Notes under the pieces: generated by a model | The model's database searches: none | What the model saw: the letters and a program-made list of their open reading frames with translations, nothing else | Told to the model about the DNA's origin: nothing | Assembly (NCBI GenBank): GCA_965267605.1 | Contig: OZ254088.1 | Coordinates: forward strand, 2,418,001-2,482,000 | Reading direction: 5' to 3' | Source: G965267605 sp965267605 | GTDB taxonomy: Bacteria > Bacteroidota > Bacteroidia > Flavobacteriales_E > Vicingaceae | DNA length: 64,000 nucleotides | In this document: in pieces, positions 1 to 8,195 of the stretch | Layout of the letters: each line of letters begins with the position of its first letter | Numbering within the stretch: position 1 is the first letter of the stretch | Position numbers and translations under genes: made by a program

Positions 1-611
1 AGATCCTTCCACTGGGATTTGCCAAATGTCGAATGAGCCTTGCTGTGCCGCGTGGTTCTGAATACAACAATATCCAATACTTCGAAGGGAAGCGGATCAC
101 AACAAGCTATCCCAACATATTGTCTAAGTACCTAAAGGAACAAGGGGTGAACGCCAATATTGATGAAGTGAGTGGTAGTGTAGAAATAGCACCTGGCATT
201 GGCCTTGCAGATGGAATTTTCGACATCGTGAGTTCCGGCAGTACGCTCCTTATGAACGGATTGCTTGAAGTGGAGCAGGTACTAAAAAGCGAAGCTACCG
301 TAATCATGACCCGCAATGTGACACCAACAATCCGTGCAATTGCAGACCAACTCTTGTTTCGAATGCGCAGTGTGCTTGCTGCCAAGAACAACAAGTACAT
401 TCTAATGAACGCGCCCAACGAATCATTGGATGCCATATCCGAATTGCTTCCAGGCATGAAGTGCCCCACCATCATACCACTTCCCGATCAAGGGTGGTCT
501 AGTGTGCAAAGTGTTGTGCGCGAAGATCAATTCTGGGAAGTGATAGAAGAATTGAAGCAGCTCGGTGCTGAAGGAATACTGGTTACACCTATTGAAAAAA
601 TGATCCTATGA
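1..611 (+). CDS. hisG: ATP phosphoribosyltransferase, C-terminal part (truncated by window edge)
   Basis: Catalyses the first step of histidine synthesis, joining ATP to PRPP. The frame is open from base 3, so the true start lies left of the window and about 200 residues are visible. EIAPGIGLADGI and the following IVSSGST belong to the catalytic part. The end, with LLPGMKCPTIIPL and a terminal EGILVTPIEKMIL, is the regulatory C-terminal domain of the long, hexameric HisG form that is normally feedback-inhibited by histidine. The stop overlaps the hisD start in ATGA. It heads the histidine operon as seen here; any leader or attenuator would lie outside the window. Confidence 0.97.
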   Translation, partial: ILPLGFAKCRMSLAVPRGSEYNNIQYFEGKRITTSYPNILSKYLKEQGVNANIDEVSGSVEIAPGIGLADGIFDIVSSGSTLLMNGLLEVEQVLKSEATVIMTRNVTPTIRAIADQLLFRMRSVLAAKNNKYILMNAPNESLDAISELLPGMKCPTIIPLPDQGWSSVQSVVREDQFWEVIEELKQLGAEGILVTPIEKMIL

Positions 612-1888
612 TGAAGTCAATTGAATACCCGGATCCAGCGCTTTGGGCAGACCTATGTATGCGGCCAGCCATAGACAATTCCAGCCTTGAACCAACTGTA
701 CGTGATATCATGGGCAAGGTGAAGATCAATGGAGATACTGCGTTAAAGCAGCTCACATCCGAACTTGATGGAGTCCTCCTTGATGATCTGCTCGTTGGAC
801 AGGAGGAATTTGACCGGGCAGCAGCATTGGTAGATGATGATCTTAAGTCGGCTATTGAGCTGGCAGCAGCGAACATCAAGAAGTTTCACACCAGTCAACA
901 AACGTCAACGGAGAAAGTACAGACCTCTCAAGGGGTGTATTGCTGGAGAAAAGCAGTGGCCATAGACAAAGTAGGTCTGTACATTCCGGGAGGATCTGCT
1001 CCTCTTTTCTCTACGGTTTTGATGCTTGCAATACCAGCGTCATTGGCGGGTTGCCAGGAGATTGTATTGTGCTCACCACCAGATAAAGAAGGAAAACTGA
1101 ATCCTGCGATCCTATATGCAGCTTCAGCTACAGGCGTAACCAAAGTTGCGAAGGTTGGAGGCGCACAAGCTATTGCTGCAATGGCATATGGGACGGAATC
1201 CATCCCTGCCGTTTACAAGATTCTTGGCCCTGGCAATCAATACGTAACCAAAGCCAAAGAGCTGGTGCAAATAGATGGTGTGGCTATTGATATGCCAGCA
1301 GGTCCTAGTGAACTTTTGGTAGTAGCTGACGATAAAGCAAACCCCGCATTTGTTGCTGCTGACTTACTCTCCCAGGCAGAACATGGTGCCGATAGCCAGG
1401 TATTTCTTGTCTCCAATTCTACAGGCTTAATTGAGGCAGTCAGAAGTGAAATTGAACAACAGCTAAAAACACTTGAGCGCAGAGAGATCGCCCAAAGGGC
1501 ATTGCAAAGCAGCTATACAGTTTTGGTGAATTCATTGGAAGATGCGTGTGCATTCAGCAATGTTTACGCACCGGAACACCTCATTCTGGCAGTAGAAGAT
1601 TACGCAACAATTGCTGAGTGCATTACAAATGCGGGGTCCGTTTTTCTAGGAAATTACAGTTGTGAAAGTGCAGGAGATTACGCCAGTGGCACTAATCACA
1701 CCCTACCCACAAATGGATATGCGAAAGCTTACAGCGGAGTATCGCTAAACACATTTATGAAAACAATCACCTTTCAGGAAGTAACCAGGAAGGGACTGCA
1801 AACAATCGGTCCGGCTATTGAAACGATGGCACAGGCCGAAGGTTTGCAGGCGCACAAAAATGCGGTAACCATACGCTTACGATCATGA
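608..1888 (+). CDS. hisD: Histidinol dehydrogenase
   Basis: NAD-dependent, zinc-requiring enzyme that oxidises L-histidinol to L-histidine in the last two steps of the pathway. At 426 residues it has normal family length. Visible family motifs are YIPGGSAPLFSTV, GGAQAIAAMAYGT, VDMPAGPSEL-type (here AIDMPAGPSELLVVAD), LLSQAEHGADSQ, with the zinc and catalytic histidines expected in the latter and in APEHL, and SAGDYASGTNHTLPT. Two consecutive ATG codons are present at 608 and 611; the first overlaps the hisG stop, so either may be used. The stop overlaps hisC by four bases. Confidence 0.98.
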   Translation: MMKSIEYPDPALWADLCMRPAIDNSSLEPTVRDIMGKVKINGDTALKQLTSELDGVLLDDLLVGQEEFDRAAALVDDDLKSAIELAAANIKKFHTSQQTSTEKVQTSQGVYCWRKAVAIDKVGLYIPGGSAPLFSTVLMLAIPASLAGCQEIVLCSPPDKEGKLNPAILYAASATGVTKVAKVGGAQAIAAMAYGTESIPAVYKILGPGNQYVTKAKELVQIDGVAIDMPAGPSELLVVADDKANPAFVAADLLSQAEHGADSQVFLVSNSTGLIEAVRSEIEQQLKTLERREIAQRALQSSYTVLVNSLEDACAFSNVYAPEHLILAVEDYATIAECITNAGSVFLGNYSCESAGDYASGTNHTLPTNGYAKAYSGVSLNTFMKTITFQEVTRKGLQTIGPAIETMAQAEGLQAHKNAVTIRLRS

Positions 1889-2919
1889 GTTTTGAATTAA
1901 ATACAATTGTCAGGAGTAACGTTCTCGCCATGGAACCTTATTCCAGCGCCCGGGATGAATTTGACATGGATGGGCTCATAATGCTCGATGCCAACGAGAA
2001 CCCGTACGGTGATTACAACCGTTATCCGGATCCATATGCAGCAGATGTTCGCAGTGCGCTTGCCATTAAAAAGGAGATCCGCCCAGAACAAGTATTCACT
2101 GGCAACGGCAGTGATGAGGCCATTGATCTGCTGATCCGGATATTTTGTCGTCCGGGCATGGACAAGATTGCTGTTTTCACTCCTGGTTATGGCATGTACA
2201 AAGTATCTGCAGAACTCAACGACATTGAGGTGGTTGAATATCCACTTGATCAGGATTTTCAACCCACCATGGATACGGTGGAAGAAATACGGTCTACAGA
2301 AAATCTGAAGCTGGTATTCCTTTGCTCACCTAACAATCCAACGGGCAATCTGATCAACTCTGACTTTATCCAGGAGACACTATCCAGTTTCAATGGAATT
2401 GTTGTTGTAGATGAAGCATACATCGACTTCGCACAGGCACACAGCTGGGTGAAGAGGATCAACACTTTCCGAAATTTGGTGGTCTTACAGACCTTGAGCA
2501 AATCTCGTGGATTGGCCGGAATACGAACGGGAATGGCATTTGCCAACGAGGCTATTGTTCAGCTTCTAGACAAAGTAAAACCACCCTACAACGTGAACAG
2601 TCTCAGCCAGGTACTGGCGTTGGACAGCCTCCTGAATGATGAGGCATTCTACCGCACAGTGGACGGGATCATCGAAGAAAGATCGCGGGTTGCAGCTGCA
2701 CTTGCTGGGTTCGGTTTCGTTGTAAAGGTATATGGTAGTAACGCCAACTTCCTGTTGGTTGAAATGGACAATGCGAATCTTCGATATCAACAATTAATAG
2801 ATAAGGGAATCGTCATTCGAAATAGAAACAGTGCGGTAACCAACTGCGTGAGAATCACCATTGGCTCTACTGAAGAGAACGACAAACTTCTTACCGCCCT
2901 AAAAGAAATAGCGCAATGA
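1885..2919 (+). CDS. hisC: Histidinol-phosphate aminotransferase
   Basis: PLP-dependent transaminase converting imidazole-acetol phosphate and glutamate to histidinol phosphate. It is 344 residues long, a fold-type I aminotransferase. The N-terminal LDANENPYGDYNRYPDP is typical of HisC, CSPNNPTGN and VVDEAYIDFA bind the cofactor and substrate, and TLSKSRGLAGIRTG around residue 206 holds the Schiff-base lysine. The context between hisD and hisB settles the paralogue question. Both ends overlap the neighbours by ATGA, indicating translational coupling. Confidence 0.97.
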   Translation: MSFELNTIVRSNVLAMEPYSSARDEFDMDGLIMLDANENPYGDYNRYPDPYAADVRSALAIKKEIRPEQVFTGNGSDEAIDLLIRIFCRPGMDKIAVFTPGYGMYKVSAELNDIEVVEYPLDQDFQPTMDTVEEIRSTENLKLVFLCSPNNPTGNLINSDFIQETLSSFNGIVVVDEAYIDFAQAHSWVKRINTFRNLVVLQTLSKSRGLAGIRTGMAFANEAIVQLLDKVKPPYNVNSLSQVLALDSLLNDEAFYRTVDGIIEERSRVAAALAGFGFVVKVYGSNANFLLVEMDNANLRYQQLIDKGIVIRNRNSAVTNCVRITIGSTEENDKLLTALKEIAQ

Positions 2920-4004
2920 AAAAGGTACTATTTATAGATCGAGACGGAACACTGGTTGTGGAACCACCCATCGACAAGCAATTGGACAGTCTTGAAAAAC
3001 TGGAATTCCTTCCGGGTGTGTTTACTTATCTGGGGAAAATTGTACGAGAACTAGACTACCAATTGGTGATGGTCACCAATCAAGACGGTTTGGGAACTAA
3101 CTCTTTTCCCGAAGAAACCTTTTGGCCCGCACACAATAAAATGATGGCCGCTTTTGAAAATGAGGGTATCAGGTTTTCGGAAGTGCTGATCGACAAGAGT
3201 TTTCCGGAAGACAATGCGCCCACGCGCAAGCCTGAAATCGGTTTGGTTTTATCTTACATAAAGGATGGAACTGACCTTGGAAATTCTTTCGTGATTGGAG
3301 ACCGCGAAAGCGATGTAGAACTAGCCATTAATATGGGTTGCAAAGCCATTCGCATAGGCGATGAGTCTTCAGCCAGCGCAGAGAACTTAACCGATTGGAA
3401 GTCTATTTATGGCTTCCTTAAAGGGCTAGACAGGAAGGTAACCGTAGAGCGAAACACCAGCGAAACCAAGATCAGTGTTACGCTCAACCTTGATGGTTCT
3501 GGCAAGTCAGACATTAACACCGGCCTGAACTTCTTTGATCACATGCTGGATCAGATCGCCAAGCATGGAGTTTGTGATCTAAGCATCAAAGTTGATGGAG
3601 ACCTTGAGGTAGACGAACACCACACTATCGAAGACGTGGCGATCGTATTAGGCCAAGCGCTCAACGAAGCTATTGGCTCAAAAAAGGGCATTAACCGCTA
3701 TGGTTTCCTATTGCCAATGGATGACTGTCTGGCACAGGTGGCCTTAGACCTGGGAGGCAGACCATGGTTGGTATGGGATGCTGATTTCAAACGGGAAATG
3801 ATCGGAGATATGCCAACAGAGATGTTCATGCACTTCTTCAAATCGTTGAGCGACAATGCCAGGTGCAACCTCAACATAAAGGCTGAAGGTGAAAATGAAC
3901 ACCACAAGATCGAGTCGATCTTTAAGGCTTTTGCCAAGACGTTGCTTATGGCAAAAACCAAAACAGAATTCGCTGGAATACCCAGCACCAAAGGAAGCTT
4001 ATGA
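2916..4004 (+). CDS. hisB: Bifunctional histidinol-phosphatase / imidazoleglycerol-phosphate dehydratase
   Basis: Two-domain enzyme of 362 residues carrying steps 6 and 8 of the pathway. The N-terminal HAD phosphatase (about 1-165) starts with FIDRDGTLVVEP, Asp8 being the predicted nucleophile, and ends with FVIGDRESDVELA. The C-terminal dehydratase (about 172-362) has NTGLNFFDHMLDQIAKHG, DEHHTIEDVAIVLGQAL and EGENEHHKIESIFKAF, whose histidines bind the metal pair. This N+B fusion is common in gammaproteobacteria and Bacteroidota. It overlaps hisC and hisH by ATGA. Confidence 0.97.
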   Translation: MKKVLFIDRDGTLVVEPPIDKQLDSLEKLEFLPGVFTYLGKIVRELDYQLVMVTNQDGLGTNSFPEETFWPAHNKMMAAFENEGIRFSEVLIDKSFPEDNAPTRKPEIGLVLSYIKDGTDLGNSFVIGDRESDVELAINMGCKAIRIGDESSASAENLTDWKSIYGFLKGLDRKVTVERNTSETKISVTLNLDGSGKSDINTGLNFFDHMLDQIAKHGVCDLSIKVDGDLEVDEHHTIEDVAIVLGQALNEAIGSKKGINRYGFLLPMDDCLAQVALDLGGRPWLVWDADFKREMIGDMPTEMFMHFFKSLSDNARCNLNIKAEGENEHHKIESIFKAFAKTLLMAKTKTEFAGIPSTKGSL

Positions 4005-4579
4005 TAGCATTGATACAATACAATGCCGGAAATATAGGATCAGTGGGTAATGCATTAGATCGCCTTGGTGTTCCTTACAAAGTAACAGGCGATAGTGAGG
4101 AAATAGTAAAGGCTGATAAAGTCATTTTTCCAGGGGTTGGGGAAGCCAGCTCCGCTATGTCCTTTCTGAAAATGAAGGGTCTGGATGAACTGATCCCAAC
4201 CCTTTCGCAACCTGTGCTCGGTATATGTCTTGGCATGCAATTAATGTGCATGAATAGCGAAGAAGGTAACACGGGGGGACTTGGCATTTTTCCTACGCGG
4301 GTCCTCGCTTTTCCAAAAGAGGATTTGGTACCACACATGGGCTGGAACAACTTCACAACTTGTGGCGGGCCCTTGTTCGATCAGGTCCTTGCTTCTTCAG
4401 ACGTGTACTACGTGCACAGTTATTATGCTGAAATATGTGACGCTACTGCGGCCATATGTGATTATATCCGGCCTTTCAGCGCGGCATTGAACTCGGGTAA
4501 TTTCTACGGCACGCAATTTCACCCTGAAAAATCGGCTGGTGTGGGACAACAGGTGCTCAAAAACTTCTTGGAATTATGA
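4001..4579 (+). CDS. hisH: Imidazole glycerol phosphate synthase, glutamine amidotransferase subunit
   Basis: Class I glutaminase that supplies ammonia to HisF. The protein has 192 residues. The nucleophile elbow GICLGMQLM places Cys at about residue 76, and TQFHPEKSAG near residue 172 supplies the catalytic His and Glu. FPGVGEASSAM is the usual HisH oxyanion-region motif. It forms a heterodimer with the product of hisF, encoded two genes downstream. ATGA overlaps are present at both ends. Confidence 0.97.
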   Translation: MIALIQYNAGNIGSVGNALDRLGVPYKVTGDSEEIVKADKVIFPGVGEASSAMSFLKMKGLDELIPTLSQPVLGICLGMQLMCMNSEEGNTGGLGIFPTRVLAFPKEDLVPHMGWNNFTTCGGPLFDQVLASSDVYYVHSYYAEICDATAAICDYIRPFSAALNSGNFYGTQFHPEKSAGVGQQVLKNFLEL

Positions 4580-5289
4580 GAATCATACCAGCTATAGATA
4601 TTATTAACGGGAAGTGCGTTCGACTGAGCAAAGGAGACTATGCCAGCAAAAAGGTATATGCCGATAATCCGGTAGAGGTTGCACAGCGTTTCGAAGATGC
4701 TGGAATACAGTACCTGCACGTAGTGGATCTGGATGGTGCCAAAGCCGGTGGCATTCAGAACATCGATATTGTATCATCCATTATTGCCAAAACCCGGTTG
4801 ACCGTGGACTTTGGCGGTGGCATCAAAGGTGACGATGACATTGCAATGGCATTTGACGCTGGTGTTGCTCAGGTGACCGTGGGTAGTGTTGCCGCAAAGA
4901 ATCCTGAGCTGTTCACGAAATGGATCGATGCATACGACAGTGAGCGACTCATTCTTGGTGCTGATTGCAGGAACGAAATGATCGCCACGAATGGCTGGAC
5001 AGAAGACTCTGATCTTTCGGTGATTGATTTCATAGAGGACTATTACAGACAAGGAATCAATTATGTAGTGGCCACGGATATAGAAAAGGATGGAATGCTG
5101 AAAGGACCATCAATTGACCTGTACGAGCGAATCTTGAAAAGTTGTCCAGTCAAGCTGGTAGCCAGTGGAGGAATTACAACCATCGCAGACCTTGTACAAC
5201 TACAAGAGCTTGGGTGTGATGGAGCCATTGTAGGTAAAGCCATCTACGAAGGAAAAATTGCAATAGAAGAACTGTCTCAGTTATGCTGA
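4576..5289 (+). CDS. hisA: ProFAR isomerase (phosphoribosylformimino-AICAR ribotide isomerase)
   Basis: (beta/alpha)8-barrel isomerase catalysing the Amadori rearrangement of ProFAR to PRFAR. At 237 residues, it begins MRIIPAIDIINGKCVRL with catalytic Asp8 in AID and has the second catalytic acidic region in ILGADCRNEM. Phosphate-binding loops are VDFGGGIK and ASGGITT. It is the half-barrel paralogue of HisF encoded next door. The 3' end overlaps hisF by seven bases, the only junction in this stretch of the operon not of the ATGA type. Confidence 0.97.
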   Translation: MRIIPAIDIINGKCVRLSKGDYASKKVYADNPVEVAQRFEDAGIQYLHVVDLDGAKAGGIQNIDIVSSIIAKTRLTVDFGGGIKGDDDIAMAFDAGVAQVTVGSVAAKNPELFTKWIDAYDSERLILGADCRNEMIATNGWTEDSDLSVIDFIEDYYRQGINYVVATDIEKDGMLKGPSIDLYERILKSCPVKLVASGGITTIADLVQLQELGCDGAIVGKAIYEGKIAIEELSQLC

Positions 5290-6035
5290 AAAAGAGAATC
5301 ATACCGTGCCTTGACATCAAGAATGGGCGCACCGTCAAGGGAGTCAACTTCGTTGGTCTTCGAGACGCGGGGGACCCTGTTGAACTTGCTGCACAATATG
5401 CGCGAGAGGGAGCCGATGAATTGGTATTCCTTGACATCACCGCAACCATCGAAAACAGGGCAACACTGATCGATCTGGTAAAAAGGGTTTCAAAGGAAAT
5501 TGACATCCCGTTTACGGTTGGCGGTGGCGTACGAACGCTGGCTGATGCCAGCGAACTGGTAAATGCCGGTGCGGATAAGGTCAGCGTAAACTCAGCTGCA
5601 GTAGCAAGACCAGAACTGTTGGAAGAGATTGCATCCAATCTTGGTAGTCAATGCCTTACTCTGGCGGTTGATGCAAAACAACGGGAAGATATGGTAGAAG
5701 TTGTTATCCATGGCGGAAGAACCGGAACCGGAATTGAACTTTTCCAATGGTTAGATCAGGCAATTTCCAATGGCGTTGGAGAAATTCTACTAACGTCTAT
5801 GGGGAGCGATGGAACCAAGCAAGGGTTTGATATTCCCATACTTTCCGAGGTATCGGAGAGGATCAATGTGCCTGTTATTGCCTCTGGCGGTGCAGGAACC
5901 ATGGAACACTTTCAAGAGCTATTTACCCAAACCAAAGTAACTGCAGGATTGGCAGCGAGTATCTTCCACTTCGGAGAGATACCGATTCCTCAGCTAAAGA
6001 ATTATTTAAAAGAACAGCAAATACCCATACGATGA
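5283..6035 (+). CDS. hisF: Imidazole glycerol phosphate synthase, cyclase subunit
   Basis: Cyclase half of the HisHF complex; makes imidazole glycerol phosphate and AICAR from PRFAR and ammonia. It has 250 residues and a (beta/alpha)8 barrel. The start RIIPCLDIKNGRTVKGVNF contains the catalytic Asp11, and LAVDAKQ near residue 130 holds the second catalytic Asp. Phosphate loops are TVGGGVRT and ASGGAGTMEHF. The internal similarity to hisA (IPCLDIKNG against IPAIDIING) is plain. The start overlaps hisA and the stop overlaps hisIE. Confidence 0.98.
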   Translation: MLKKRIIPCLDIKNGRTVKGVNFVGLRDAGDPVELAAQYAREGADELVFLDITATIENRATLIDLVKRVSKEIDIPFTVGGGVRTLADASELVNAGADKVSVNSAAVARPELLEEIASNLGSQCLTLAVDAKQREDMVEVVIHGGRTGTGIELFQWLDQAISNGVGEILLTSMGSDGTKQGFDIPILSEVSERINVPVIASGGAGTMEHFQELFTQTKVTAGLAASIFHFGEIPIPQLKNYLKEQQIPIR

Positions 6036-6613
6036 AGATTGATTACAGCAAAGGACTGGTACCCGCCATTGTTCAGGATTTCGAATCAGGCCAGGTGCTG
6101 ATGCTTGGCTATATGAACGAAGAAGCCGTAAGTATTTCTGAACGAACTGGAGAGGTTACATTCTATAGCAGGTCGCGCGATGAGATATGGACAAAGGGCG
6201 AAACCTCCGGTAATAAGTTACGCGTAAAGTCAATGCAGGTTGACTGCGACCAGGATACCATACTCATTCAAGCGGAACCCGTGGGCCCAACATGTCACAC
6301 CGGTGCGACCTCCTGCTTTGGAAAGGAAGCTGACAAAGGATTCATTTACAAACTCGAGGGCACAATCAATCAGCGCGTATCCGAGGGCACAGAAGATTCT
6401 TATACCAAGTCGTTGGTTGAAAGTGGAATGGAGAAAGTGGTGCAAAAGGTTGGTGAAGAAGCTACAGAGGTTATTATTGAAGCCTTAGGGCAAAACGAAG
6501 AAGCGTTCAAAAATGAAGCTGCGGACCTTCTGTATCACTTCCTTGTGATGCTTCGCGCAAAACAGGTAAAGTTTTCAGATATTGAAAGTGTACTGAAAGA
6601 ACGTAGCAAATGA
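6032..6613 (+). CDS. hisIE: Phosphoribosyl-AMP cyclohydrolase / phosphoribosyl-ATP pyrophosphatase
   Basis: Bifunctional protein of 193 residues carrying steps 2 and 3 of histidine synthesis. The N-terminal HisI part (about 1-105) has QVLMLGYMNEEAV, TFYSRSRDEIWTKGETSGN and the metal-binding VDCDQDTILIQ and GPTCHTGATSCF. The HisE part (about 110-193) is an all-helical MazG-like pyrophosphohydrolase with VGEEATEVIIEA and NEAADLLYHFLVML. It is the last biosynthetic gene of the operon. Its stop overlaps the next small gene in ATGA, so the operon continues. Confidence 0.97.
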   Translation: MKIDYSKGLVPAIVQDFESGQVLMLGYMNEEAVSISERTGEVTFYSRSRDEIWTKGETSGNKLRVKSMQVDCDQDTILIQAEPVGPTCHTGATSCFGKEADKGFIYKLEGTINQRVSEGTEDSYTKSLVESGMEKVVQKVGEEATEVIIEALGQNEEAFKNEAADLLYHFLVMLRAKQVKFSDIESVLKERSK

Positions 6614-6924
6614 TCGAAAGACATTGGAAAGGAATCTGTAAGAATGGAAGGATAGGAGACTATATTGACCATCTTCAGCATGACACTTTCCCGTCTCTTG
6701 AATTGATCGAAGGGTACGTGGGCTCACGTCTTCTAACCAATGAGTCGACTAATGGAACGGAGGTATTGGTGGTTACAGTATGGGAGTCCATTGAGGCAAT
6801 TCGCCAATTCTCTGAACAACCGGAACTTGCTGTTGTACCTGATGTCGTTCAGGAAATGATGATCAGTTTTGATCAGCAAGTGACGCATTATGAAGTAAAA
6901 CACGAAGCGTATGAAGAGATCTAA
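6610..6924 (+). CDS. Small ABM-fold (antibiotic biosynthesis monooxygenase-like) protein
   Basis: A 104-residue protein with the pattern of the dimeric alpha+beta ABM superfamily: an N-terminal strand MIERHWKGIC, a helix with YIDHLQHDTFPSLELIEGYVG, then a strand LVVTVWESIEAIRQF, which matches the W-x-s/d-x-E-A-I-x-x-F signature. Members are heme- or flavin-independent monooxygenases or simple stress proteins, and the substrate cannot be read from sequence. The start overlaps the hisIE stop by ATGA, so it is translated with the histidine genes; this suggests co-expression only and is not evidence for a role in the pathway. Confidence 0.7.
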   Translation: MIERHWKGICKNGRIGDYIDHLQHDTFPSLELIEGYVGSRLLTNESTNGTEVLVVTVWESIEAIRQFSEQPELAVVPDVVQEMMISFDQQVTHYEVKHEAYEEI

Positions 6925-7420
6925 ATGGGTTGACAGGAAGTTCACCTTTGATCTTCCGGAAGGATGGATGACCAACGTAATTGAAAGGTTGTCTGGCACT
7001 CCTGTGCGAATGCACCACTTGGTTAGTAATAAGCCTGAGGAACTACTTTCTTACCAACCTGATGGTTCCTGGAGTGTAAAGCAGCACATTGGACATCTGG
7101 CTGATTTGGAAGATCTGCACATTGACCGGATTCATCAATTGGTTGCCTTGCAAACGGTATTGAGTCCAGCCGACATGTCCAATAAGCGAACGGAAGATGC
7201 GGATCACAACCAAATTGATATTCATGAATTGATCCAGAGCTTCACTGAAAAACGAAACGAATTTATTGGTTTATTGAGCTCTTTGACGGATGAAGTGCAG
7301 GAGCATGGCGCATTACATGAGCGCTTGAATACAAAGATGCGGCCTATCGATGTAGGATTCTTTACAGCCGAACATGACGATCACCATCTCGCTTACGTCA
7401 GTGAAATATTAAATTCGTAA
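6911..7420 (+). CDS. DinB-superfamily protein (putative metal-dependent hydrolase/transferase)
   Basis: At 169 residues it fits the DinB/YfiT four-helix bundle. SVKQHIGHLADLEDLHIDR in the first half and FFTAEHDDHHLAYV at the end supply the three-histidine metal site expected of the superfamily (His in the first segment, two in the EHDDHH region). DinB-like proteins include thiol transferases and hydrolases as well as damage-inducible proteins of unknown activity. It overlaps the preceding ABM gene by 14 nt and ends the histidine transcription unit as far as the sequence shows. Function inferred from fold only. Confidence 0.75.
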   Translation: MKRSKWVDRKFTFDLPEGWMTNVIERLSGTPVRMHHLVSNKPEELLSYQPDGSWSVKQHIGHLADLEDLHIDRIHQLVALQTVLSPADMSNKRTEDADHNQIDIHELIQSFTEKRNEFIGLLSSLTDEVQEHGALHERLNTKMRPIDVGFFTAEHDDHHLAYVSEILNS

Positions 7421-7463
7421 TACCCGGCACAGTTATTGTGTAATTCAACTCAAAATCAAAGCC

Positions 7464-8195
7464 ATGAAAAAAGTCTTTTATCTGCTCACACTTTCGTTAA
7501 TCACGTTCTCATTTTCAGCCAATGCTCAATTCGGAGGGTTGAAGAATGTTGGAAAGGACATTGGTAGCAAATTACCCGGTGGAAAGAAACCCGCACTTTC
7601 TGAAGAAGAAGTAGGTGCTGGTTTGAAAGAAGCCCTTAACAGGGGGATTGAAACTGGAGTTGAGCGTGTTTCCAAACCCGATGGCTATTTCAAAGACATG
7701 TCGATCAAGGTCCTCATGCCTGATGATGCCAAGAAAGTGGAGGAGAAGCTTCGTTCGATGGGTCAGGGCAAGAAAGTGGATGAAGCGATTGAGTCTATGA
7801 ACCGGGCAGCCGAGGACGCGGCCAATGGTGCCAAAGACATTTTCGTTGGAGCCATCAAGGCCATGACGATCAAGGATGCGATGAATATCCTAAGGGGTGA
7901 GGATAACGCTGCAACCACTTATCTCGAGAAAACAACCAGACCAAAGCTCAAAGAAAAGTTCCTTCCAGTGATTGAAAAATCACTTGAGAAGGTAGGTGCT
8001 ACAAAACATTGGAATTCAGTGTTCACCACTTACAACAAGATTCCAATGGTTAAGAAAGTAAATCCGGACCTGGCGGATCACGTAACCGAAAAGGCGCTTG
8101 ACGGGTTGTTCAAGCAGATTGCCAAAGAAGAGTTGAAGATTCGAAAGGATCCAGCGGCGCGTGTAACAGATTTGCTCAAGAAAGTATTCGGGTAG
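7464..8195 (+). CDS. DUF4197 secreted protein
   Basis: A 243-residue exported protein. The N-terminus KKVFYLLTLSLITFSFSANAQ is a clear signal peptide with cleavage after ANA. The rest resembles DUF4197: an opening LSEEEVGAGLKEALNRGIE, VSKPDGYFKDMSIKVLMP and a central GAIKAMTIKDAMNILRGEDNAATTYL. Members are periplasmic, mostly helical proteins of unknown function in Bacteroidota and Proteobacteria. It has its own start 43 nt after the DinB-like gene. Its TAG stop abuts the stop of the convergent phosphatase gene (TAGCTA), so any terminator has to lie in that gene's coding end. Confidence 0.85.
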   Translation: MKKVFYLLTLSLITFSFSANAQFGGLKNVGKDIGSKLPGGKKPALSEEEVGAGLKEALNRGIETGVERVSKPDGYFKDMSIKVLMPDDAKKVEEKLRSMGQGKKVDEAIESMNRAAEDAANGAKDIFVGAIKAMTIKDAMNILRGEDNAATTYLEKTTRPKLKEKFLPVIEKSLEKVGATKHWNSVFTTYNKIPMVKKVNPDLADHVTEKALDGLFKQIAKEELKIRKDPAARVTDLLKKVFG

